Shown in pieces: positions 33,309 to 43,793 of a stretch of 64,000 nucleotides of DNA (within the stretch, counting starts at the first letter, position 1; each line of letters begins with the position of its first letter). The stretch comes from Helichrysum umbraculigerum (lineage: Eukaryota; Streptophyta; Magnoliopsida; Asterales; Asteraceae), in the NCBI GenBank assembly GCA_949592205.1, contig CATIUR010000003.1, forward strand, positions 83,663,001 to 83,727,000, in the 5' to 3' direction. The translations under genes were made by a program, and so were the position numbers. Below the pieces are notes generated by a model. That model was given only the letters and a program-made list of their open reading frames with translations, ran no database searches and was not told the DNA's origin.

Positions 33309-35637
33309 TTAGTCTTCCAAGGGTATTTTGTAATAGTTAGTATTTCTGTATTCATTTAAAAAAAAAAAAAAAAGGCGTATGGCATTCATTTGCTTGTTAC
33401 CTAAGGGGAATCGCCTTCATTTAAGTTTTTATTTGCAAAAACTAAGGGAAATGATAGTACATTATGAGAATAAGCTTTACAATAATAAGCTTAAGTCCTA
33501 AGTATGATATGGTAGTAGGTTCAAATAAAGTTGCTTTAGAACTACAGCGGTTCTATCAGGTATGTGTTTATATTTATTTGATTATACACCTATATCCACA
33601 AGTTATAATTTGTCTATTTTTAGTGAAAACTTTAGATGGCTTCATCATATGATGTACTAGTAGGCAAATTATATGAAATTTTCTAAGCCTTAAGAAGTTA
33701 ATTAACTACTTGTTTATTATTTTGTGTTACTATTCTATGATGTATGACATTAAGTCTTAATTGTTGAATGATGGTATTACCATACACTGTTATCATGCAT
33801 ATTAATTTGAAGTGACAAATAGTAGCAATATGGGTATTAACTTAATTACTGGTAACTTTGTTGTACTAAGTACAGAACTGAAACCTTTAATTAAATTAAT
33901 ATTCTCAAATATATTTTAAATTATGCTAGAAGGGATCTTCTGTTGTACTATGTACAGACTTAGATAACATAGCATATTCAAAATATGTTTGATATTTGTC
34001 TAACCTTTAAAATTCAAGTGTATGTTATATGTTTCGAAAAGATACATCATTTAGTAACCGCTACCTTGAAATTTAATGATGCAGTGTTATGTGTTTTACT
34101 TGAATTCTTCAGTATGTCATATAATAGGAAGCACTTGATAATACTCATACTAACAATAAAGAGTTTGCTTAGAAAATTGAGTATAATTTGTTTATGTGGA
34201 TCATAATACCGGTAATCGTCTTGAACTGTCTATAATAAAATATTCACTTTATGTGAGTAATGCATTTATTAATTATGCTATGTGGATAAAGGTACCTAAG
34301 ATATAATTTTATAAATATAAATGTATAAATGATAAATTTAGTTGTAATTTTACAGTAATTTATTTGAATTTCATGAGGTATGTATACTACCAATCTGCTT
34401 AGACTTTTTAATATATAATTAATTGCTTATTCTTACTAATATGATCCCTAAGCAGATAAAATCTTATTTACTTTGTATATTTACTTTGTTTCAAGTGATT
34501 AATAAAATGGTACTTGATACCAAAGTTTATATAGTTGTATTTTTATCTTATTTTTATTTGTTTTTAATTTTTGTGTTTATTAGGTTTACCCTTCGGAATT
34601 AAATTATACAGTATATTTTTGAGTTGAACAACGTGACAAATACAAGTGAAAATTAATTATAATTTAGACTTGTAAAATATCGGGTTTTTATTTATACTTA
34701 GAATAAAATTCGCGTTTTTATTTATTCCTGCGAGTTGACATCAACTTGCGGATCCGCATCACATCTAGCGAATCGGATACAAAGTATAAAGGGGGTCAAA
34801 CGAGTCAAGCTCACCCACCGAACCCACAAATTTCGCGAGTTCACTAAAACTTTGCGAATTCGTAACACAGGCGAAACGAGGCGATTTTTGATTTTCGCTT
34901 GATTTCGATTTTTAGAGTACGGGAACGAGTTTTTCAATCCGTAACAATTATACATCTTTACTTTGCGCACATTTTGAGGTATATATCAACGGATTTCACC
35001 GCTTAAATTGCACAAAATCGAAGGTTTTTTAAACTTAGGGTTTCGGTTTGAAGTTTAAACGATTCACATAGATTTACGATGTTATTGGACATGGATCTTT
35101 AGGGTTTATGTTAAACGTACATTAATGAACGTAAATCAATCGATAGATCATGTTAAAATCAACGGATTAATCGACTTTAAGTGTAAATTCGCGACGGTAG
35201 TTCATCGAACGAGTTGACATTGTGAATCAACTCGCAGCGAGTTGACTAGCGAATCCATGAGATTAGCGAGTTCACTTCAATAGCTGCTTGATAAGTTTAG
35301 CGAGTTGATCAATGTAGCGAGTTGATGAGTAAAGCGAATTGATAAGCAAAACGAGTTGACCTCAACTCGTTAGGCCAGTTTATGCGAGTCCAGAACTTAC
35401 AAAAATTTTAATTTTTTTTTGTAATAACTTTTATATAATTAATTTAAATTAAACTTAAGACTTTTAGTTATAAGTTAAATTTTTATATACGACTTGAGAC
35501 TATTTTTGTAACAAGTTATATATAATTTCAATTTTAAACTAAGATGTTTGATGAATCTCGATTCATAATACGTTATAGTTTAAAGATTTTTAATCGTGCA
35601 TTAAATTATATCTGTTGTTTGTGTTTATTTTACAGAT
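33309..35637 (+). other. Post-pol spacer with hairpins and GCGAG repeats
   Basis: No gene seen. An A-run lies at 33357-33373. From about 33630 to 34260 the sequence aligns loosely but colinearly with the Athila-like 3' spacer at about 43030-43590. Two hairpins, TGTAC-TAA-GTACA (33862-33874) and TGTAC-TAT-GTACA (33944-33956), have counterparts there. From 34729 to 35395 there are many GCGAGTTGA/GCGAATTGA variants. The spacer ends with a pyrimidine-rich TTTATTTTACAG at about 35624-35635, a likely splice acceptor just before the next gene. Confidence 0.7.
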
Positions 35638-38126
35638 ATGGCTAGAGCATTTGACAAGGGTCACAACATTTTGGTTGATCTGAACCTTGAAGCCAAGCGG
35701 GCTGATAGGGTTGCTGATATACTACGATTCCTTGCACGATCACGGATTAGATACGCCATTACGGCCAATCCTCCTATCTCTCAGGCTATACTGAACGATT
35801 TCTGGACGGATATAGTATATGACGAATCTGTCAACCCGCCAGAGATTAGAGCTACGGTTAGTGGTCAGCCTGTTACATTTTCAGCTGGTAATCTCCGTGA
35901 GATTTTGCAGCTAGGTACAGTAGAACAGGAGAATGGAGATACGGAGTACCCTATGGATTTTATAGAGGGTGCGATAGGTCGTATGGGTTATACAGGAGAT
36001 AGACGTGGACGTCAGTTCCAGAAACCTCTGGTCATTGGTCAGTGGAGGTTTCTCTGGCACGTGATGAATATAGTTTTTGCAGCGAAGAAGGGTGGTTTTG
36101 ATGAGTTGAGCCCTACGATTCTATCGGCTGCACTGTCACTGGTTTATAATAAACCATACAGTTTTTGTGATTATATTTTTGGTGAGATTGCAAAACAGAT
36201 ATCGGGGTCTGTGAGATCAAGATTTTTGGTTTACCCGCGATTTTGCATGCTGATTATCTGTGCGCGTCTACCGGATTTGGCTATACCAGAACCACATCTA
36301 GTGGTTAATACGATTGATCATCGTGGGTATAACGCCATGTTCATGCAGACTGTCAGGAAGGAGGGAGTGGTGAAACCTGAAGTTAGGCCACTTTTTGGGT
36401 ATGTTATTGACCCGAACTACGTTTCACCACCAAATCATGGGTGGTTAGACGTTGCTCCTGCTGCTGCTGTTGCTCCTGCTGATGCTGATGTTGTACCAGA
36501 ACCTGCAGCTGAGGACACTCAACCTGAAGATCCACAAGGGCTCCTTGAGGATGTTCTTATTCAGACTGGTCAGGTTGATCAGCAAGTGAACCAAGAGGTT
36601 GCTGCACAGGTTGTGCAAGAGGTTTTGGAGCAGAATGATGATGCGACAAATCCTTTGCTTCAAGACATTGAGAGTTATTTAGCACCACCTGAGGTAATTT
36701 TTATTTATATAATAATATAGATGCTTAGTTAATATATTGTTTTATTAATCATAGATGCATAATATTATTATATAATGATTCTGATATTAGATATTTAGTT
36801 AATTGGATATTATTTCTGATTTTAAAATATAAATATCATTAACCAAACAGGAAGCTGAAGCTGAGGCTGCAAACCCAGAAGTTATATTACTTGAGGGGGA
36901 GCAGATACAGCTTGATAGATCAGTTGTTGTACCGACTGAGGTATTATATCTGATTAATCTTAAATATATAGAACTTGTATGATAGAGCTTATGCTAATCA
37001 TAAATGTTTAATATATTTAAACTTTAGGATCCTGTTAGATCATCTGGAGGTCGTGATGGTGAGACGGCTTCAGATGAAGATTCTGACAATACACCTTCTC
37101 CTCCTCCGTCTCTTTCTGAAAGGAAGAGAAAAGGTAAGAGTGTTATGGAGGAAGGTACTGAGGAAGTTGAGATTCCTTTGATGAAGCATCCGAGAACGCT
37201 AACTATTCGAGAAGGTTAGTATTGATTATAAAAGTTAAATAATCTTAACTTGTTGTTTATCAGGAGTTAAACTGAGACAGTTAATTCTGTATACAGTTGC
37301 TCAGGATACACCGCAGGTGGAGATGGATCCACCGGTGGTTACTGAACCGATGTCTTTACCGCTTCAGGTATGAGATATAAGTTCTATAACTATGAGTGTT
37401 ATACAATTAATTAGAGTTTGAGACAGAGTAATCTGTAACAATAACTAATTTTAATTGTGTTTAACTTTACAGCATGAGGTTGCTGATCTAGTTCATGGAG
37501 CTAATTTTCCGACGAACAAAACAGCTAGATTTGCGACTAGCTTGCTTACACAAGCTTTGTCTCAACCTCATACACCGCTGACCAGAGACTGGCATATTGA
37601 TTCTCTTACACCGCCTGGACCCAGAACGATACCTGTTACTCCAACGACTGATGCTGAAAGGATTACATCCTTAGAGTCTAGGGTAAAGGATTTGGAGAAG
37701 CTTACTTCTCAGATTCCAGAGCTGGTGTGGAGCAATCTTCTTCTTTCTCAGCAGATACTCAAGCAGAGTGAATCGTACAATCTGTTGATGAAGACTCATG
37801 AGACTTTGCTTGCGGACTTCAATGTACAGAGACTGAAGTTATCTTCTTTGGAGAGTCTGGTCTTGAGATCGCATTCAGGACAGTCTACTCAGGGGGAGAT
37901 ATTGGTATATCTGGAGTCTTGCAGAGAGGATGAGCTGAAGAGGAAGAGAGACTCTGACAAGGACGATGATCCCAATGCACCGAGTGGTGAGCAGACCGGT
38001 CCTTCAAAGACTGGTGAGCAAGCTACAACTCAGGGGGAGTCTGGTGCTGGTGCTAGTGGTTCTGGAGTGGATACAAGTGCAGATAAGACTGTACCGGGTG
38101 ATACTGAAGCTGGTAAGATAGCTTAG
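35638..38126 (+). CDS. Predicted five-exon ORF3 (env-like position) of the Sirevirus-like element, 696 aa
   Basis: Predicted exons are 35638-36693, 36851-36940, 37028-37214, 37264-37367 and 37473-38126. All four introns are GT-AG and all joins keep the frame (coding total 2091 bp, including the stop). Exon 1 (352 codons) begins with a helical region and a later YPMDFIEGAIGRMGY segment. From memory, it resembles N-terminal domains encoded downstream of RT in other Asteraceae copia elements. Exons 2-4 are acidic and Pro/Ser rich. Exon 5 starts after TTAACTTTACAG and has a probable coiled coil (about 37660-37870), then a Ser/Gly/Thr-rich tail. No signal peptide or clear transmembrane segment is evident, so a true envelope role is unproven. 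A splice acceptor just before the ATG suggests a spliced subgenomic mRNA. Confidence 0.72.
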
Positions 38127-38780
38127 TATTATCATAGTACTGTAATATTTGTAATAGTTTGTAGTGAACAAATGTAAACTTAATTTATTGTGTAAATATA
38201 TTTGGCTTAGGGTTATTATTATTTTAAGTAAAATATGTTTGGTAATTTAAGTTTATATAATTATGTTAAGATAAAACAGTGATCGAAAGACTTCCGACTC
38301 ATTGAGTAGTCGAGCGGCGTGTTTCGAATAAAATCGACGGTCAAAATTTTGTGATAACATATGCATTTTAGATTTGATTATGGACTTAAGACCATAAGGT
38401 ATATAAGTAATTAACAAGTTAAAAAATGTATTTGTATTAACTAGACAAATGATATATAATTTAAAGGTTAAATTGATAATGAAGGAGATCAATTAACGCT
38501 TGGAAATTATATAAGGTAATTAATAGTAAATTTAAATGTTTGGTGATTATTCACAATGCATTAGAATTTAAAATTAATTAATATTTGTTAAGTAGACTTA
38601 AGAGATTTTAGATTGATTCAGGGTAATCAATAAAAGATTTTATAAGTTATATGTAAATTGCGTTTATATGTTAGGTTAAAATATACAAAAGAATTGATAA
38701 AGAAATTCTTAGATTGGTTCAGGGAAATCAATGAAGAATTTGAATTATTAATATATTTGTATTTACATTTTTCTCTAGGA
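38127..38780. other. AT-rich spacer between ORF3 and ORF4
   Basis: Non-coding as far as I can see. It ends with TTTTTCTCTAG (38768-38778), a good splice acceptor three bases before the ORF4 ATG. Confidence 0.5.
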
Positions 38781-39830
38781 ATGGAAATGCTTAATATATC
38801 AGATTCGGAAGATGATATTTTGGATGAGATAGATGAAGAGATTGATTATGATATTGAAGAAGGAGAGTTCAAACTTCCTGAAGACTGGACTGCAGTATTT
38901 GAATCTGTGATAGATGAAGGTGTTAATCTGGATGCAAATGTAGATGAACATGTTGTGAATCCATCAACGACTGAATTTGTTTTTGTAAATGAACAAGGAG
39001 AATCAGTTATTGATTTAGAAGCTTTTGAGAATGCTTCTGAAGATTCTGATACTGAAGTTGAAGAAATAGAGGACAAATACAAACATTTGGTTGGTAATCC
39101 AATGTTTATCCAAGGAATGCTTAAGAAGAAAAAGGAAAATAAGCCACGCATTTTGAAAGAAGTTGATATTACTGGAAAGCGTGTACTTAAAACTGGCATT
39201 ATTGGATGGTATTATGATTCTGACCTGAAGCTCTTCGCGATCAAAAGGTTTGACGGGGTTCAATATTTTGAGAAGAAGCTTGCAGTGTTTAGTTCATTGC
39301 CTCGATATGAGATTCGAGACTTGGCTAGATTAGATATGATAAATTCAAGTGATGATGACTATGCTAAGTATGTTGAGCGTATCATTAGGACTGAAGGATT
39401 ATCTATGAAGTTTTCGAAGATTAAGCCAAGGAAAGGTAAAACGATAAAGCTGAACGAACTCAGTCAGAGAACTGGAAGAAGAAGAAGAAGGAAGAAGGTT
39501 TATCCAGCGGTCAACTGTATTAAGCAAATACCTATGAAGACTATGCCTCAGAATATTTTGGGAAAATTGAAATATTGGGGGGTAGATGCTGGAACAGGAG
39601 AAGCCTTTATGATTGAAGCTGATGATGATTATCCTGATGGCGAAAAAGAGATTCTTCGTGTATATGATCACAGACATCTGATGAACTTATCAAAGGAAGA
39701 TCTGATAATGTTGTACAAGAACAAGATCAAATCTACTATTGGTTGGGGTGATTTAGCAGGAGATTATCACAGGATGGTTAAAACATGCATCAAGCTTAAA
39801 ATTTTTGCAGGAAGTAAGATTTACAAATGA
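38781..39830 (+). CDS. ORF4 of the Sirevirus-like element: acidic protein with Arg-rich patch (349 aa)
   Basis: Not recognised. The N-terminal 130 residues are strongly acidic (SDSEDDILDEIDEEIDYD). The middle has a compact region around GIIGWYYDSDLKLFAIKRFD and YEIRDLARLDMINS. A patch RTGRRRRRKK near residue 270 could be a nuclear-localisation or nucleic-acid-binding signal. I chose the ATG at 38781 because it follows a splice-acceptor-like TTTTTCTCTAG; the same frame is open upstream to an ATG at 38658 (390 aa). It lies directly before the polypurine tract. Function unknown; a chromatin- or RNA-binding accessory role is only a guess. Confidence 0.65.
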   Translation: MEMLNISDSEDDILDEIDEEIDYDIEEGEFKLPEDWTAVFESVIDEGVNLDANVDEHVVNPSTTEFVFVNEQGESVIDLEAFENASEDSDTEVEEIEDKYKHLVGNPMFIQGMLKKKKENKPRILKEVDITGKRVLKTGIIGWYYDSDLKLFAIKRFDGVQYFEKKLAVFSSLPRYEIRDLARLDMINSSDDDYAKYVERIIRTEGLSMKFSKIKPRKGKTIKLNELSQRTGRRRRRKKVYPAVNCIKQIPMKTMPQNILGKLKYWGVDAGTGEAFMIEADDDYPDGEKEILRVYDHRHLMNLSKEDLIMLYKNKIKSTIGWGDLAGDYHRMVKTCIKLKIFAGSKIYK

Positions 39831-39872
39831 AGACCAAAGACAGCGTGAAGATAAAGACGCTAGAGCTATTGT

Positions 39873-39884
39873 CAAGGGGGAGTC
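39873..39884 (+). other. Polypurine tract before LTR 2
   Basis: CAAGGGGGAGTC directly precedes the LTR start TGTTGG at 39885. Similar GGGGGAG runs lie at 36895, 37892 and 38033 inside ORF3. A second copy of the tract is at 40666-40677. Confidence 0.82.
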
Positions 39885-40464
39885 TGTTGGGACATAGAGT
39901 GTGACAACAGATCTAGCTTGAAATAGGACTGGTGTAATTATTATTACATTTGTATATTGGTTTAGATTTGTAAATAAATATTTATTTTGTAAATAAATAT
40001 TCGTTAAACATATTATTGTGCTAAGTTAGACGAATGTTTAAAGACGAAATAAATAATAGACGTTTAATGCGATGCGAGTCGAGATCTCAGGTCGCAGCTA
40101 GTTGAGCTGTGAGATGAGATCTGAACTCGCGAGGCATTAGTCTGGCGAGCCGAGTCCTTTACTGGGCTTGGGCTGCGAGTTGGACCGAACTAGCAGGCCC
40201 ATGCGAGCCGAGATGAGCTGGACGTATATAATGTTTTTCACTCCGTGAAAAACATAACTTTTGGCATTCTTTCTGATCGGCGATTCCAGTAAACCAGAGA
40301 AAACATAACCTACGGCTAGGCTTTGACGATTTATCGTTTAAAGTTAAGCTTCATTAAAACGCAATTCGAACGTATTCGTTGTTAGTAAGATAACACCGTA
40401 TTGAGGGATTCCGCACCTTAATACTACAGATAACGAAGTTATCGATCCTAGAACTAGGGGACTT
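39885..40464 (+). repeat. LTR 2 of the Sirevirus-like element (3' end missing a few bp)
   Basis: It matches LTR 1 but stops at GGGGACTT without the final ACA. It differs from LTR 1 at about ten positions by eye. Confidence 0.94.
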
Positions 40465-40677
40465 CCGCACCTTAATACTACAGATAACGAAGATCTGATT
40501 ATGTTGTACAAGAACAAGATCAAATCTACTATTGGTTGGGGTGATTTAGCAGGAGATTATCACAGGATGGTTAAAACATGCATCAAGCTTAAAATTTTTG
40601 TAGGAAGTAAGATTTACAAATGAAGACCAAAGACAGCGTGAAGATAAAGACGCTAGAGCTATTGTCAAGGGGGAGTC
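40465..40677 (+). repeat. Rearranged duplicate of LTR piece plus internal 3' tail
   Basis: First come 28 bp copied from within the LTR (same as about 40410-40437). Then follow 185 bp (40493-40677) matching 39700-39884, that is the end of ORF4, the spacer and the polypurine tract. The joins lie at short shared sequences (TT and GAAG). The ORF4 fragment here has no start and is not functional. Confidence 0.93.
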
Positions 40678-41260
40678 TGTTGGGACATAGAGTGTGACAA
40701 CAGATCTAGCTTGAAATAGAACTGGTGTAATTATTATTACGTTTGTATATTGGTTTAGATTTGTAAATAAATATTTGTTTTGTAAATAAATATTCGTTAA
40801 ACATATTATTGTGCTAAGTTAGACGAATGTTTAAAGACGAAATAAATAATAGAAGTTTAATGCGAGGCGAGTCGAGATCTCAGGTCGCAGCGAGTTGAGC
40901 TGTGAGATGAGATCTGAACTCGCGAGGCATTAGTCTGGCGAGCCGAGTCCTTTACTGGGCTTGGGCTGCGAGTTGGACCGAACTCGCAGGCCCATGCGAG
41001 CCGATATGAGCTGGACGTATATAATGTTTTTCACTCCGTGAAAAACATAACTTTTGGCATTCTTTCTGATCGGCGATTCCAGCAAACCAGAGAAAACATA
41101 ACCTACGGCTAGGCTTTGACGATTTATCATTTAAAGTTAAGCTTCATTAAAACGCAATTCGAACGTATTCGTTGTTAGTAAGATAACACCGTATTGAGGG
41201 ATTCCGCACCTTAATACTACAGATAACGAAGTTATCGATCCTAGAACTAGGGGACTTACA
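40678..41260 (+). repeat. LTR 3 (terminal LTR) of the Sirevirus-like element
   Basis: 583 bp, ends GGGGACTTACA and is followed by the GATAT TSD (41261-41265). Confidence 0.96.
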
Positions 41261-41265
41261 GATAT

Positions 41266-42447
41266 TACTTCTGGGAAGACCCGTACTTGTTCAGACAGTG
41301 TGCTGATGAAATTGTTCGAAGGTGTGTAGCTGGAGAGGAATGCGACATAATTTTAGAGCATTGTCATGATGGTCCGGCTGGAGGACATCATGGTCCTAAT
41401 TATACTGCAAGAAAGGTATTTGAGGCAGGTTTTTACTGGCCAACAATTTATAAGGACGCATTTAAGTATGTGAAGGAGTGTGATGCTTATCAACGCACTG
41501 GGAGAATTTCTAAGAGAGACGAGATGTTGCAAAATCCAATAATGGTAAGTGAGATTTTTGATGTGTGGGGGATAGATTTTATGGGCCCGTTTCCACCTAG
41601 CAATGGAAATAAATACATCATTGTGGCTGTGGATTATGTTTCTAAGTGGGTCGAAGCCAAAGCATTACCTACAAATGATGCTAGAGTTGTAGTGAAATTT
41701 CTTAAGCAGTTGTTTTCACGTTTTGGAGCACCGAAAGCTTTAATTAGTGATCGCGGGACGCACTTTACAAATGCTCAATTGGAAAAAGTGTTGCGGAAGT
41801 ATGGAGTAAATCACAAGTTTTCGACTGCTTATCATCCACAGACAAGTGGTCAAGTGGAAGTGACAAATAGAGGGTTGAAGCGTATTTTAGAACGTTCAGT
41901 TGAAGAAAACCCTAAGAATTGGTCGTATAAGTTGGATGATGCATTATGGGCGGCACGAACAGCATTTAAGTCATCAATTGGAACAACACCTTATCATCTT
42001 GTTTATGGGAAGGCTTGTCACTTGCCTTTTGAGTTGGAGCATAAGGCTTACGGGGCTCAAAAGCAGTGCAATCTTGATGATCAGTTAGCTGGAAAAGAGA
42101 GAATGGCACAGCTAAATGAGCTGGATGAGTTAAGGGTGAATGCCTATGACAATTCACGCCTGTTCAAGGAGCGAACAAAGAAATGGCATGATGCTCGTCT
42201 TAAGTCGAATCATACATTTGAGAAGGGTGATAAAGTTCTGTTGTATAGTTCTAGGTTGAATTTGTTTACTGGTAAGTTAAAGACACGCTGGACAGGTCCT
42301 TTTGTGATTGAGAAAGTTTATCCTTTTGGTGCTGTTGATCTTCAAGGACATTCTGGAAAAACTTTCAAGGTAAATGGAAGTCGTTTGAAGAAATACTATG
42401 GTGATGTAAGGGACTCCAAGCGTGATTTGGAGATGAATTTGAGTTAA
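41266..42447 (+). pseudogene. pol: pol of the Athila-like element: integrase
   Basis: Coding sequence of level 2 resumes after the Sirevirus. The integrase zinc site has its His pair (HCHDGPAGGHH region) but the last Cys is Tyr (CDAYQRTG). The core shows D in VWGIDFMGPF, D in LISDRGTHF and a later E in SGQVEVTNRG. The C-terminal module (VLLYSSRLNLFTGKLKTRWTGPF) is the one common in Athila/Tat integrases. The frame 41287-42447 is open to the natural stop, but upstream nonsense and frameshift changes disconnect it from RT. Confidence 0.9.
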
Positions 42448-43793
42448 GTTATGAAGTAAGAGTGTCGAGCTTACCGACGTGATAAACAAAAGCGCTTTCG
42501 GGAGACAACCCGGTATTTTGTTGTTTTGTTATTTTGTTTTTATTGTTTTTGTTTGTAGGTTTGAACTTTGTGGGTGTGTTCCCTGGAAACCCTCACGAGA
42601 CTACAACTCGTCCACTCAGGATGCTGAGAGGTTCAAAGGCTTGTTGCATATGCTAAATGCAACCATGATGCCTACGGAAGTGTGTTGTCGTATATTTTCT
42701 TATGTAGAATCGCTTCTTCGACGCATTTTCTTCCATATCAGGGGAGTTTTTCTATTTCGCTTCTTTTCTATTCCCTTATTATTGTTTTCTTTTGCAATGA
42801 GGACATTGCATACTTTTAAGTGGGGGATGGGGGAAAAGAAGTCTATTTGTCCTTAAGATATGAATGGTAAATACTGGAAAATTGTAATGTTAAAGGGCAT
42901 TCTACATGTTAGTCATTTTTCAGCAAAAATTTTTGTTTTAAAATTGTTTTCTGCGTAAAGGTTAGCGAATCTTGTAACATATTTTGGAAAGTCAATGGAT
43001 GAAATGAATTTAATATTTATATATTAGATAGTTCATCATAAGATGTATCGATAGACAATCTATTTGAAGGTTATTGAGCTATTAAGAAATTTAATACCTT
43101 AAAGTAGGGATTTATCTTAAGAGGATCTTTAGCAAGGTATGACTTTAGTCTTAATTCTTATATGATAGCGTGTTATAATCCATAATTTTGGGATCCTAAT
43201 TATCTTCATTGGGAATATACTGGGTGTTGACTCCTCTGTTGTACGAAAGTACAGACCTGGTTTCCGTCAGTATATTTGATAAAAAAAATAAGAAATAAAA
43301 GAGTACAAAGGACTCATGAATTGAAAAACCAAAACCAAGTTATGTCGCTCTGTTGTACTGAGGTACAGACCTGTCACCAATGTCTTGGTTTGAAAAATGA
43401 TGGATTTATTTAGATGTTCATTATTTGGAGAATTGTGACACGTTATTTGTATAAGAGTATTTTGCTATTAAGAATCAAGGGTAAAGCCTACTAGAATAAT
43501 AATAGCTGAGCTCAATTTCTGAATTTTAGATTGTTTAAGTGGATAACAATATCGGTAATCTGAGTGAATTATCTTTTATGTCTAATAATAATGTATTAAA
43601 GTTGTTTCCCTTAGAGAGTTTCTAGATTGCTAAGCTTTAAGGTAGAATCGATTTTAAGATAGGAATTTGGTTTGTCGAGTGTTGTGTAGTATGTAAGTCC
43701 TTTTGCACTTTTGTTTGCCGTTCATATTTAAAGTTTTGAGTTTTTGAATCGATAGTCTACTTAAGGACAAGTAGGATTCAAGTGGGGGATGTT
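42448..43793 (+). other. 3' non-coding region of the Athila-like element
   Basis: It holds the Athila-type phrase GGGAGACAACCCGG near 42500 and a first purine-rich stretch at 42820-42840. Two hairpins are TGTAC-GAAA-GTACA (43240-43253) and TGTAC-TGAG-GTACA (43354-43367). A final purine tract AGTGGGGGATG (43781-43791) lies next to the LTR. A short ORF at 42479-42856 has no recognisable features, and I see no envelope gene. Confidence 0.7.

Larger units (their letters stand above)
26022..41260 (+). mobile_element. Sirevirus-like Ty1/copia element (level 3, 15.2 kb)
   Basis: LTRs begin TGTTGGGACATAG and end GGGGACTTACA. The TSD is GATAT at 26017-26021 and 41261-41265. The gene order of protease, integrase, RT, RNase H makes it copia. 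A long gag with two zinc knuckles, a gag/pol frame change and extra genes after pol point to the Sirevirus lineage, though the 583-bp LTR is short for that group. The internal region is about 13.3 kb. Its 3' end carries an extra partial tail plus a third LTR. It splits the level-2 pol between RNase H and integrase. Confidence 0.92.

Noticed and set aside
35638..36720. Treating the 360-aa frame as the whole ORF3
   Set aside because: The end runs into AT-rich intron sequence after a clear GT donor; splicing extends it in frame by four exons.
42479..42856. Envelope gene of the Athila-like element
   Set aside because: Short, starts in the non-coding junction motif, with no recognisable envelope or signal features.
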